Below are positions 11,941-23,240 of a stretch of 64,000 nt of DNA, piece after piece (the stretch's first letter is position 1; the number at the start of each line of letters is the position of its first letter). The notes below the pieces were generated by a model. That model saw nothing but the letters and a program-made list of their open reading frames with translations, was not told the DNA's origin and searched no databases. Source of the DNA: Sinotaia quadrata (Eukaryota > Mollusca > Gastropoda > Architaenioglossa > Viviparidae); NCBI GenBank assembly GCA_028829895.1, contig CM054177.1:35303064-35367063 (forward strand), in the 5' to 3' direction. Position numbers and translations under genes: made by a program.

Positions 11941-13480
11941 AGGTATGTATTTTAAACGAAATACGTATGTATTTTACTTTTACGAAATATGAAATTTTGC
12001 TAATTGACATCCGTCAAATGTTCTATATTTCTAACAGATCTTTTTCTTTCTGGGCAAAGAATATGGTATATATTAGGAGAGATTTTACAATGAACCCTTT
12101 CTGTTCCACTATTTCTGGTTTCTCCCTGCCATCTGTCTCTCACAACATAACATGTCTGGTTGTGCACAGATTAAAACTGACACTAATTTTTATCCTCTTC
12201 TCTTCTCGCTAGACTGTTCATACAAACAGCAAGACATAAGAGTCGTCTGCCCCTGTGAACGAACACTTCTGTTCAGAGTTTGAAAAGACGCATAGCCATC
12301 GAACACCAGTCCTAGACAAGAACGTTGTAACTCGCCACTTCTGATTAGACCGAATTCGTCAAATGGTTTCAAGTTAACACCACTTGAGGGTCTGTTAGTG
12401 ACGAATCTTGCCCCGTGTTTAAGTTACAAATTCGATACTTCTCAGTCAGATATTGTTGTGAAGAGTTTAGCTAAAGCTTAAATGATCTCTAATAGGGCAG
12501 CAAAAGAGCTCGTGTTTCAATTAAGCTTCGTCCCCACGAGACTCTCTTCACCGCGTTCAAAGCAAACTGTTTACAGGCAAGCTCTCTAGCAGCCATGTTT
12601 ACTGACGACCTCCAAGCTGCATCCGGCTCCTTTCCCATGCTGCTTCTCTGGCACCGGTTGGTAATTGGCGTATTGAGTCGTCTGCTTCCATTCGAAACCG
12701 TCAATTTCGGCAGGCGACACCCAACAACCGCGGGGCCAAAACCCCGGGCAGACAACTCTAGGAAATGAAGAGTCTTGGCCAGCACAGTCTTTTTCGCCTG
12801 CAGACAGATGATCGCAAATTTGATTCCGACATTATATCTTGCGCGAGAGTCACGAAGAAAAGAAGATATTTTCTCCCGGATGAGGTTTCATTGCCAACCA
12901 TCACTGGTTTTAGATCGTGGCTGGGAGGAAGGGGGTAAAGCAGTTTTCATGGGATAATCTAACAACTCGTTTTGTCTCCAATTGAACATAATTTTCTGAG
13001 AACCAGTCGAACTCGGCCACTGTTCCCTTTGAGCGATTACGAGAAAAATTTTCGTCCATTACGCGAAGTCCGTTCATCGCTTGGAAACTCAGTCCCAGAA
13101 TTTCTAAACTGCTACCAAATATTATGGTTGTTAGGTTCAACATATCATCATAGTTTTCGTAAATACTGTAATCACATTCATGTATTCTTTGGCTTGAAAC
13201 TCACTAGGCTGATAAATAATTCAAATATTTGCGTTAGTAAAACAGTCTGAAAACATCTACACCTATACAAAATAAAAGATTATAGTGATGATGATAATAA
13301 TAATAACAGTAAAAAAATAATGTTAAGAATATTTCAAACACTAAATTCTTTAGGTAAAGTGTTACGTGCAAATACTCGACAATCTGTAATTACTAATAGT
13401 TGATGCAGTTTGAAAGAGTAGTGTTTCATCTAGTTTACTCATGCTTATTTTAATTCTGAAATATATATTTTATCTGGTGT
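11941..13480. other. unique region with a GC-richer core, no gene assigned
   Basis: The core at about 12400-13110 is unique and GC-richer than its flanks, with several overlapping ORFs of 60-98 codons on both strands. None has a recognisable domain, and the longest (98 codons, minus strand, 12489-12785) is not supported by splice sites or composition. The core is a candidate for conserved non-coding DNA or an unrecognised exon. Confidence 0.4.
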
Positions 13481-13483
13481 GAT

Positions 13484-13930
13484 TACATCTCATCGTAGTG
13501 CTGGAAAATGCACTATTTCTCCCAGAATACATCTCGGCCTACCGCTGGAAAAATATATTTTAGGGAACCTACATCCAGGTCTAAAGGTGGAAAACAAACT
13601 ATCCCTGTTAGGGAACCTACATCTCAATCTAGATCTGGAAAATATACTATTTCTTCTAGAAATTCAACAAATGGAAATGCACAGGTTTTTTTTTTTTAAT
13701 GGAGCCTACATCTCAGCTTAAAGATGGAAAATACACTATTTCTTCTAGAAAATCAACAACTGGAAATGCACAGGCTTTTTTCTATGGAGACTACATCTCA
13801 GTTTAAAGATGGAAAATATATTATTTCTTCAATATACAGCTGGAAAATACAATATTCTTTTAGGAAAGCTACATTTCAGTCCAAAGCTTGAAAAAAAACT
13901 GTTTCAGTCTAGCGCTGGAAAATATCACTC
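13484..13930. repeat. degenerate minisatellite, unit about 45-60 bp
   Basis: Irregularly spaced recurrences of GGAAAATACACTATTTCTTC, AGGGAACCTACATC and CAGTCTAAAG with indels. The period varies from about 45 to 65 bp, so this is an old or complex array. A poly-T run interrupts it near 13686. ORFs of 63-80 codons are by-products. Confidence 0.8.
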
Positions 13931-14149
13931 GATTAAAAATAGCATCTAATAATTTACTGACCTCTTACAACAGATAATGTTCAAGTAACATACATTCATC
14001 CTAGCCTAGTGAGGAGTTTTTACCTGTGGACTTAGTAAGTATCTTTGACATAGAGAAAAATAAATTATTGAGGATTGAGACAGAAGAGGAGCAAAGTGAA
14101 GTAGAGAGGCCCAGTACGGAAACAGTTATATGTGTGACCACTCGCTCAA

Positions 14150-15275
14150 TAAAGATGTAAATATCAAGTGACTAGAAATATTAATTTGTATATTAGACTT
14201 TTAACTGTATGGTTCACCGTCAATTTCACCTGGTGGGTCTGGCTGGCACATTCAGAACACTACTTCCAGTGCATACACATAAATGAACGTTCCTCTGTCA
14301 CATAATTTCTGTACAAAGGAACTTCTTTGCTTAAGGGAAACGTTTGATCCGTCTTTTAAACTAACCTGCCCCACCCCTCTGTCCTTACAAAGGCACGTCT
14401 AAAATAATTTCAAGAATTGGATTACAATTAACAAGAAATATTTATTGATCACAACAACTATAAAGAAAAAACGAATATAGTTAATTTTAAAAGACAATAA
14501 ATTCACGATAGCTATTTACTAAAAAAAAAATTCGAATAATGTCATGGTATCTATTGCATCTTTATAGTTCAACAAATTTCTAATTTTCATCATAGAAGAG
14601 TTCGGAGTCAGGGAGAATAGACTGTAGATAATGCGTGACTTGGATTTAATAGCTGGCTACTTATCAGAGGAAGTTTTGACACAGTAGTCAGTTACACCAC
14701 TCAACACATCGTCATGCCACCTCCACGAAAAGAGTCTACAGGTCTCTGAGTTTTGGTTGTCAATAAAATATACATACACATTTATGCACAACAAACTCCA
14801 CACAAATCAGACCAGCGTCACATGTGTTACCAGCCAGAAAACAACCAGCCTTTTCGCTTGATTCACCAGACTAGGAAGATAGCTCATTGTCCACTTGAAT
14901 TTATCTCGCTCCTACTGGGAACCAACTGGTAATCACACTTCAGAAACCATCTGCAGTGACCAAACTGGAGAAACCAACTGGGACATGCTTCACTGAAAAC
15001 AGATCGTCGCAAATATAAATTATTTGTGCGCTAATTTTCAATACTCCCTCGCTCTCTATACGTACATATCTGCATAAAATAGTATCCCCATAAATACTAC
15101 ATGAACATCGAAATCGAATTCAACTTTACACCAACTTATAATAATTAAATACTTTTATCAGAAGATATAACAAACTTCTAAGTACATCTAACATAATGTT
15201 TCTAAGTCTAAATTTCTTCTCATTCTCTTTATCACCTATTAGCTTACCAAATGGCAATATCAGGTTGCCACAAAG
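14150..15275 (+). repeat. dispersed repeat F2, copy 2 (about 1.1 kb)
   Basis: Same-strand homologue of 3705-4690, slightly longer because of an insertion near 14330-14520 relative to copy 1. It includes the same CAGTGACCAAACTGG and CACTGAAAACAGA landmarks and ends near CTTACCAAATGG. Confidence 0.8.
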
Positions 15276-15729
15276 TGGACGTTTTGGAATCATAGTACCA
15301 ATGAGAGACCAATGGGGGAATCTGGGCACGCTGGAAAATTTACACGAATGCTAACTTACTGACAATGAAAATTCAGGTTCTCCAAGAGAAATCATAACTC
15401 AAAGCTAGCTCTAACCCTATGCTACTGTGCACGCATAAGAGTCAGGCCTCTGTCCATCAACCTATCATATTTATATCTCCTGCAGACTACTCCTCTACAG
15501 AACAGGCCAGCATTATCTAGGAATGTGAAACTTAAAACCAACATAATTAGTAGTACACTTGACAGACTAAATATTGTTCATTTAGCATTTTATTAAGGGA
15601 AAAAATTGAATAAGGCGATGCTTCATAACTATATGACTGTAAAGTAAATATGCACGGACGAATTTGCTCCATCAGAATATGCGTATATACATTTAAAGAG
15701 GAAAGGTGAAGGAAATAGAGAGGAAGACA

Positions 15730-15775
<46 letters not shown>

Positions 15776-16330
15776 AAAGAAAGCAAGGGAGACAAAAAAG
15801 GACAAGACAGCAAGAAAGTGATTAAGAGAGGAGTACAAGCGAGCGATAAATTCCATATAAGCCCTAGATTATAATGTAACATATATCTCTAAATTGCAAT
15901 AAATATTATATTATATATTTGTTCGGACAAAAAGAAAATTAAAGCAAGGACCAAATGTATATAATGTATATCTACTGTTAAATCTCGATGAAAAGACTCG
16001 AACAGCACTAATATCGTCAGACGAACGAAACTAATAGTAAATGCACACAGCAAATGAATAACAGCTGCTTTTAGATCACATTCAATTGATAAATGTTCTC
16101 TTGATTGATATCTGTTTCCGGCTTGCGGACGACTGAACAAAAAGACAGCCGCGCATGCAGAAAGAGATAAATAGCAAACTCTGAGTGAAATAAAGTCAAT
16201 TGCATAAAAAGCACGTGCACCACGCTTACAACTTGTATGCCAGTCACGCTGGTGAATTATAATTGTGACAGACTGAGGTCGCACAACTAACAATACTCAA
16301 ATTTCGATTTACTGTCCTTACAAAATAAAT
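15276..16330. other. unique sequence, GC-richer near 16040-16290
   Basis: Plain sequence with one GA microsatellite (listed separately). The stretch 16040-16290 is less AT-rich and contains an NRF1-like half site GCGCATGC near 16151. A 134-codon minus-strand ORF (15889-16293) covers it but has no recognisable domain and includes low-complexity sequence. I see no firm gene. Confidence 0.4.
15737..15772. repeat. (GA)n microsatellite, about 18 units
   Basis: Perfect GA dinucleotide run. It makes the serine-leucine stretch of a spurious minus-strand ORF. Confidence 0.97.
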
Positions 16331-16379
16331 GTTGTTTGTTTGTTATGATCTGTTTAATAAAGTGTATTTCATGACATAT

Positions 16380-16880
16380 ATATGGACGATGATCAATCGT
16401 ACGCAATAACTAGTATGCGTACACTATCATATATAGTGCTCAAGATACGTGTACACCATCATACGTAATGCACAAGCTATCTTGATATATACACCATCAT
16501 ATATAGTGCATAAAACCGGGAACTTTAACTGCATAAGCAATACACTGTTCACTTTTAACCGAGTACAGATTGCAGAATCATACACAATATGTTTTACCTA
16601 GTGACCAGTCCTTCATGCTTCAGAAATAATAAGCACAATTTATATATACATGGTCAACAAAATTATGTATCAGTGTACACAGTGAACAAATACAAATATT
16701 ATAAATTTACACGGTAAAATAATAAGCACAGTGTCAATCTAACCATTGGACATACAAATATACACAGTAAAATCTACACGTTAAACAATGTACATGTTAT
16801 CATCTACACATTTACCCACCCACCCCAAAACAAAAAAAATGCACAGTACCAAAATACAAGTTAAACAAACAGACACGTTA
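16380..16880. repeat. degenerate repeats leading into the 118-bp array
   Basis: From 16390 to 16515, three loose copies carry ACACCATCATATATAGTGC. From about 16620, scattered TCTACACGGTAAA and AACAAACATACAC motifs recur every 25-40 bp. The latter match the submonomers of the adjacent 118-bp array and look like its older, unhomogenised part. Confidence 0.75.
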
Positions 16881-16881
16881 T

Positions 16882-17470
16882 CAGTCTACACCGTAAATGA
16901 ATATTGATTGTATCTACCCGTTCAGCAGACATATATGTTATACATTTACACGGTAAAAATATACTATCAATCTACATGGTAGACAAACATACACAACATC
17001 AGTCTACACTGTAAATCAATATAGATTGTATCTACCCGTTCAGCAGACATATATGTTATACATTTACACGGTAAAAATATACTATCAATCTACATGGTAG
17101 ACAAACATACACAACATCAGTCTACACTGTAAATCAATATAGATTGTATCTACCCGTTCAGCAGACATATATGTTATACATTTACACGGTAAAAATATAC
17201 TATCAATCTACATGGTAGACAAACATACACAACATCAGTCTACACTGTAAATCAATATAGATTGTATCTACCCGTTCAGCAGACATATATGTTATACATT
17301 TACACGGTAAAAATATACTATCAATCTACATGGTAGACAAACATACACAACATCAGTCTACACTGTAAATCAATATAGATTGTATCTACCCGTTCAGCAG
17401 ACATATATGTTATACATTTACACGGTAAAAATATACTATCAATCTACATGGTAGACAAACATACACAGCA
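16882..17470. repeat. 118-bp higher-order minisatellite, 5 copies
   Basis: TATCTACCCGTTCAGCAGAC occurs at 16911, 17029, 17147, 17265 and 17383, exactly 118 bp apart, with nearly identical copies. Each unit splits into four related submonomers of about 33, 25, 32 and 28 bp. These begin TCTACCCGTT, TTACACGGTA, TCTACATGGT and TCTACACTGT, and three of the four are followed by ATA-rich tails. This is a higher-order repeat built from a monomer of about 30 bp that still occurs singly on both sides. Confidence 0.93.
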
Positions 17471-18030
17471 TCAATCCACTCAGTGGTCATTAACGTTGTG
17501 AATCTACAGGGTAAACAAAGGGTAAGCAAACATAACAAGTTACCAATCTACTACCCGGTAGACAAAAATATACAACATCTATCTATATAGTGGTCAAACA
17601 TACACAATATCAAACGAACTGTAGACAAATATACAAAGTATTAATGCATCAGCCTACACTTTTGACATGTAATATTTCACAAGGTTCAACGAAATGGGTA
17701 ATTGGCCAAATCATTTATTTACTACCATACCAGTCAAATAAATGAAGATAGCACATTAGTCGCTGCGAAATTTACAACCTATAGTTTTCTGTTATTAATC
17801 TTTTTCAAAAAAGTAAGAAATGATAAATATGGGCACTTTAAGCTTACAATTGAACAATCGGGAACAGGTGCGGTGACGAAGAATTGTTTGTCATAGGTCG
17901 AGACATCAACAGTTAAACATTAAATGTGATTTTCACAATGCTTCCAGCAATTGAACCGGAAATAACTTGACCTCCTTTACCTGACAGGTCACTCGCGTGC
18001 ATAATGCTCCGAAATGGCCTATGTAGCAAA
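17471..18030. other. decayed array edge, then unique sequence
   Basis: Degenerate copies of the about 30-bp monomer (CTACCCGGTAGACAAA near 17550, ATACACAATATCA near 17600) fade by about 17660. The rest is unique, with a 64-codon ORF of no apparent meaning. Confidence 0.5.
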
Positions 18031-19003
18031 AGTTGTTTTCATTCAACTAATAGGACGGAGTGGACCGGTGATCTCTCACATGACACTTAATAGGACTGGT
18101 TGGACCTGTGATCACTCACATAGGTCTGCCAGGATCTGTGATCACTCACTTCAAACTAGATTCGACTGGCTTGAACTACGATCACTCACTTCACACTTAA
18201 TAGTACTGGTTGGACCTTTGATCACTTACTTCACACTTGATTGGACTGTCTAGATCTGTGATCACTCACTTGACACTTGATAGGACTGGCTCGACCTGTG
18301 ATCACTCACGTAAGGATAGGACTGCCTGGATCTGTGATCACTCACTTGACACTTGATTGGACTCTCTGGATCTGTGATCATTCACTTGACACTTGATAGG
18401 ACTGTCTGGATCTGTAATCATTCACCTGATAGGACTGCTCAGATCTGTGATCATTCACTTGGATTGATATGACTGTCTGGATCTGTGATCATTCACTTGA
18501 CACTTGACAGGACTGTCTGGATCTGTGATCATTCACTTGACACTTGATAGGACTGTCTGGATCTGTGATCATTCACTTGATAAGACTGTCCAGATCTGTG
18601 ATCATTCACTTGACACTTGACAGGACTGTCTGGATCTGTGATCATTCACTTGACACTTGATAGGACTGTCTGGATCTGTGATCATTCACTTGATAGGACT
18701 GCCTAGATCTGTGACCATTCACTTGACACTTGACTGTCTGGATCTGTGATCATTCACTTGATAGGACTGCCTAGATCTGTTACCATTCACTTGACACTTG
18801 ACTGTCTGGATCTGTGATCATTCACTTGATAGGACTGCCTAGATCTGTGACCATTCACTTGACACTTGACTGTCTGGATCTGTGATCATTCACTTGATAG
18901 GACTGCCTAGATCTGTGACCATTCACTTGACACTTGACTGTCTGGATCTGTGATCATTCACTTGATAAGACTGTCCAGATTTGTAATTGATAGAACAGGC
19001 TCG
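18031..19003. repeat. 40-bp minisatellite with 68-bp higher-order section
   Basis: More than 20 copies of a 40-bp unit with GGATCTGTGATCATTCACTT and GACACTTGA. From 18691 the period becomes 68 bp: GATAGGACTGCCTAG recurs near 18691, 18759, 18827 and 18895. Each 68-bp unit is one shortened monomer followed by another, so a composite unit was amplified. The array is cut at 19003 by the element described next. Confidence 0.93.
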
Positions 19004-20490
19004 TTGTCACCACTGTACTCTGGGTGACTTTGTAATAAGGAATTCTATCAAATATTGGTAATTAGTTATGACACAAGACATCTACAAGTGCCGATGCAGA
19101 GTATGGGTCACTGGTTATATATGCATTTCTGCAACTGTTACGCCGATATACTAGTACGCCGCCAAATTGACTCATGGCCTCTATTTAGTTAATAAGCAGA
19201 GAATGGCTTTTATTAAATGGATATACAACAAATATAAACAATGAACAGAAAACTAGACGTAATCATTAGATTATCACTTCAGATTATGATAGCAAATGAA
19301 AGAAATTACATTTCGCTAACAAATACACAAGTTTGAACAGTTAATAACAAGAATTTTTATAACAGAAAAGTTAATAATATTTAGGAAAGTAATATACATT
19401 ATGCCCTATTTTTCATCATAAATCCAAAACAGAACAACGTTCAAGCGACACTGTAGTCATTGTTCATGATCACAACTTATATCATTGACTGGAATGAAAT
19501 ACATCATGCTGGTAGATTCTCAAATACATGTCATGAGTCATCACATTAGGAATAGTCATCCAAAGCCCACAATGAACCCAAAGATAAAAAATCAAGATGA
19601 AACCAAAAACCATGAAACACATGTAATTCCAGAGTCTAAGTGTCCTGTCAATTAGTCCATTATTAAATATGTACTAAGTTTTGCATAGGCCTCTGAAAGA
19701 AAGAAATTCAAAACAAAATGTAGCATCCTAATAAAACCTAACCATTCACACAATACAGAGACGTCTTTACCTTATCTAGCCAAGAATTTACTGTTCCATG
19801 TACAACCCAAATAGGAAAGGACCCAGTCTCAAACTCTTGCCCAAAGAGATGGTTGGAAATGAGTACAGGATAACATTCTACTGTTACTTTTATTTCCTCT
19901 TGGAACCAAGAATGTCTCTACTAGACACTCTCGATCCAGTCAAATTCATCTAGAGCTCTTTATTACTTCCCCTGCCTCTCCCAACCTAACTCTGCCAGCT
20001 TAACAACAGTTCCCGTTGTATGTCCAGACACATGCACTGCATTAATTACTGCCAACGTTTACTGGCCAATGGTCACGCAATTTAAACAAAGCAAGCCCTG
20101 GCTCCCCTAATAAAAGCAAGCCCTATCTCCCCTAAACAAAAAAGCCCTAGCTCCCCTAAACAAAGCAAGCCCTAGCTCCCCTAAATAAAACAAGCCCTAG
20201 CTCCCCTAATAAAACAAGTCCTAGCTCCCTTAAACAAAGCAAGCCCTAGCTCCCCTAAACAAAGCAATCCCTAGCTCCCCTAAATAAAACAAGCCCTAGC
20301 TCCCCTAATAAAAGCAAGTACCAAACACTAGTTAATAAATCTGCCACCTTGTTCGTTCAGAACCTCACTTCCCAAAAAAGCCGTATACGATATCCACACC
20401 ATACAAATTACAAATAGCATATCATTTAAAGTTCCAGATGCCATGAAAATGTATATAAAATATGTGCGAAAATGTCTCATCAGATAACAA
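19004..20490 (+). mobile_element. unclassified 1.49-kb element inserted in the 40-bp array
   Basis: Array sequence stops at ...CAGGCTCG (19003) and resumes at 20491 with TCGACCTTTGATCACTCAC. An uninterrupted monomer near 18286 reads GGCTCGACCTGTGATCAC. The 1487 bp between is therefore an insertion with a 3-bp TCG duplication. Its ends are TTGTCACCACTG and ...GATAACAA, sharing only TTGT as an inverted terminus. An inverted partial copy at 47440-48007 ends at the same TTGTC terminus. No ORF of note is present. It carries its own 25-bp tandem array. The class is unknown. Confidence 0.8.
20085..20325. repeat. 25-bp minisatellite inside the inserted element, about 10 copies
   Basis: The unit is about 25 bp with GCAAGCCCTAGCTCCCCTAA and alternating AACAAA, ATAAAA or TAAAA spacers. 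It lies wholly inside the 19004-20490 element and is absent from the truncated second copy. Confidence 0.92.
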
Positions 20491-20565
20491 TCGACCTTTG
20501 ATCACTCACTTGATAGAACTGACTGTATCTATGATCATTTGATAAGATTACCTGAACCTACCTGC
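20491..20565. repeat. resumed end of the 40-bp array
   Basis: TTGATCACTCACTTGATAG and ATCTATGATCATTTGATAAG belong to the monomer of the array at 18031-19003, continuing on the far side of the inserted element. Confidence 0.8.
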
Positions 20566-20808
20566 GTAATCATGTGTCAGAGTCGAGTTACATTTTCTTC
20601 TATTACAGAAGATTGCAATGAAGCAAGTGTGCAAACCTTTGAAATAAATCACTAACTACTAATATTGCCAATAACAGGCAAACCGTTTTAAGTTAATCAT
20701 TGTGATAGACAACTTAGAGTAAACTGTCGAATTATCACTGATTAGTGATTAGTCAGTTTGAAGCAAAATATTTTTAATTAACAATAACATACCCGGTTTT
20801 CAGAAACT

Positions 20809-21005
20809 AAATGTTTGTCTTTAATGTTGTGGAAGAGAGTAAAGGTTTATAGCGCCTACATACCCGCCAAGTGAGAGAGACGAGTTGTGTCTGTTAAAGA
20901 ATTATTAATAACATAATTTAAGATTCTCATCACTTGTAATTAATTATGGCCGATTAATTAATAATAATAATGATAACCATTAACTAGGTGGCGTTAGTGT
21001 CACAG
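20809..21005 (+). repeat. dispersed repeat R1, copy b (5'-truncated)
   Basis: Only the 3' half of R1 is present, starting at AATGTTTGTCTTTAATG and ending GGTGGCGTTAGTGTCACAG. The intact 3' end and missing 5' half fit retroposition-type truncation. Confidence 0.88.
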
Positions 21006-21264
21006 AGTCAAATGTGAATAGCGTACAATGTTATTTTCTGGTCATAATTGAAAAAAATTAAAACTTTAGTGAAAATAATAAAGTTCAATAACACTTCAGG
21101 CTATGAGATGGAAGAAAAAAATAAAACTTCAGTGACATGGGAATAAAAGTTCAATGACATTTGAAGTCATGATTTAAAAAATAATAAAACTTCAGTGTCG
21201 TGAAAAATTCAATGATTATAAATGCACATTGTGATACGAACTGCACCAGGCCACTGCTCACTCC
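21006..21264. other. short degenerate repeat, about 50-70 bp unit
   Basis: AATAAAACTTCAGTG and AAGTTCAATGACA motifs recur three or four times between 21060 and 21215 with variable spacing. No gene. Confidence 0.6.
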
Positions 21265-21520
21265 CTCTAAATGCGTACATATAGGCATACCCAATTTTCT
21301 AAGACCGACTTGCGTACAAGTAGGCCTACCAAATTTTCTAAGACTGACTCGCGTACACGTAGGCCTACTCAATTTTCTAAGACCGACTCGCGTACACGTA
21401 GGCCTACACAATTTTCGAAAACGCCCCATTTACGTACACGAACCCATTTTCTAAGACCCATTCGCGTACACGTACCCACTTATCAAAGACCGACTCGCGT
21501 ACACCTACCCATTTTTCTAA
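21265..21520. repeat. 39-bp minisatellite, about 6 copies
   Basis: The unit carries GACTCGCGTACACGTAGGCC and AATTTTCTAAGACC. The 39-bp length is a multiple of three, so stop-free ORFs of 84-96 codons with an evident 13-residue period appear on both strands. They are produced by the array and there is no start or splice evidence for a repeat protein. Confidence 0.93.
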
Positions 21521-21526
21521 GTGTAC

Positions 21527-21885
21527 TTCTGAACACTTGTACTTTTGAAAAGCTATTGTAACGTAACTTTCCCTAAAAACCAACATTAACATTCTGAACA
21601 CTTGTACTTTTGAAAAGTTTAGTAACGTAACTTTCCCTAAAAACCAACATTCTGAACACTTGTACTTTTGAAAAGCTTTGTAATGTAACTTTCCCTAAAA
21701 ACCAACATTCTGAACACTTGTACTTTTGAAAAGTTTAGTAACGTAACTTTCCCTAAAAACCAACATTCTGAACACTTGTACTTTTGAAAAGCTTTGTAAT
21801 GTAACTTTCCCTAAAAACCAACATTCTGAACACTTGTACTTTTGAAAAGCTTTGTAATGTAACTTTCCCTAAAAACCAACATTCG
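21527..21885. repeat. 58-bp minisatellite, about 6 copies
   Basis: The unit has CTGAACACTTGTACTTTTGA, then GTAACTTTCCCTAAAAACC. Copies alternate between AAGCTTTGTAATG and AAGTTTAGTAACG variants, which hints at amplification in pairs. Confidence 0.95.
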
Positions 21886-22289
21886 GAGCGATATACGTAT
21901 GCTGGTTATTTGGAGTGTGTAATGTAACGCATGTTACAGAGTACACAGCACATTGCAGCGTACATCTCAAGCATCAAGTTTGGTAAATAAACTAATGACC
22001 GATGCAAACCATATGTTTAACACAAAATAAAATACATAAGCCTCGAAAGGATTCCAACTTGTTGGTCTGCTTGTCAAAGTATCATTAGCAAGACTTTCTT
22101 CACTGCAAGGCACTATGGCTTGCGGCATTTGGCTCAATTCCAGATGTGTTTATTTACTTTCTTACGATAGACGACTCGTGTCAAAGTCAGAATCAGTTCT
22201 CAGTGCAGTCAAGCGTGAAACAGTATAGCTAATATCATCGGGTGACTAAACATTTGCATCTGTTAATCACCGGATTTATTGAGGCCTTT

Positions 22290-22290
<1 letters not shown>
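21886..22290. other. unique sequence
   Basis: No repeat, ORF or transposon signature recognised between the 58-bp array and the GATA run. Confidence 0.5.

Positions 22291-22357
<67 letters not shown>
22291..22357. repeat. (GATA)n microsatellite, about 17 units
   Basis: Perfect TAGA/GATA tetranucleotide run of 67 bp. Confidence 0.98.
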
Positions 22358-22879
22358 TCCTCTTGTGGTAAAGAAGACAGGTCAGTAGTATAAAGAGATG
22401 CCGGAACGTAAATCACAAAAGCTATACATAAATATAAAGAACTTCACTCTGTTTTATTTAAATGCATTCTTCTATCCTGTAAGAAGAATTTATGTGTATG
22501 GTAGGAAAGTGTATAGAGTGCGTGCTGATGACAAAAAAAAATGAAGAATTATATGGTGGAAATAATCTGGAACAGAATATGAGACAAAAGATATTGACTA
22601 TATGACTTGTATTTATGTCACCATAGATCTTTTTCAACTGACAAAAATAATGATCATTTATCAGACAATCTTTATGCAATATCAGTACTGAAAGCAGAAG
22701 GGCATGAGATTTGGATAATGGAAAATAGCAAATAATTTGCCTTGAAAGGTGTCAACTAATTAACACAAGTTTCATTTTGTTTTCCATTCTAAACCCATTA
22801 AAACTACATTAATGAATTTGTTCAAAAGAACATTACTAATGAAGTTAGAATAATGCTTTCAAATGAACTGTAATACTAA
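22358..22879. other. unique AT-rich sequence
   Basis: A 73-codon minus-strand ORF (22458-22679) without domain signal; otherwise featureless. Confidence 0.45.
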
Positions 22880-23240
22880 AGTTGTACATAATCAAAGTAC
22901 TAAATAAATTATTAAGAATAACAGTAATAATGAAGTTGTCCATAGCAACAGTACTAAAGAAGTCGTTCAGAAAACAGTACTAATGAAGTTTTCCCTAATA
23001 ACAGTACTAATGAATTCAGTTCTAACGAAGTTGTTCAGAAAAATAGTACGAATGAAGTTCAGAATAACAGTACTAATAAAGTGGTTCAGACTAACAGTAA
23101 CAATAAAGTTGTTCAGAATAACTGTACTAATAAAGTGGCTTCGAATAATAGTACTAATAAAGTGGTTTAGAATTACAGTATTAATAAAGTTGTTCAGAAT
23201 AATAGAATTAATAAAATTGTTCATAAAAAGGAGCAGTAAG
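22880..23240. repeat. 30-bp minisatellite, about 11 diverged copies
   Basis: The unit resembles AATAACAGTACTAATAAAGT followed by GGTTCAGA. Because 30 bp is a multiple of three, 100-codon periodic ORFs with a 10-residue repeat appear on both strands; these are artefacts. Confidence 0.9.

Noticed and set aside
12489..12785. 98-codon minus-strand ORF in a GC-richer island
   Set aside because: No domain, biased composition or splice signal; ORFs of this size are expected by chance where stops are rarer. Retained only as part of a candidate non-coding island.
15889..16293. 134-codon minus-strand ORF
   Set aside because: Hydrophobic low-complexity C-terminal half in AT-rich DNA, no recognisable domain, no splice support.
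21151..21561. Opposite-strand ORFs with a 13-residue repeat (RPTCTRVGLRKL-like)
   Set aside because: The 39-bp array unit is a multiple of three, so periodic ORFs appear on both strands by necessity.
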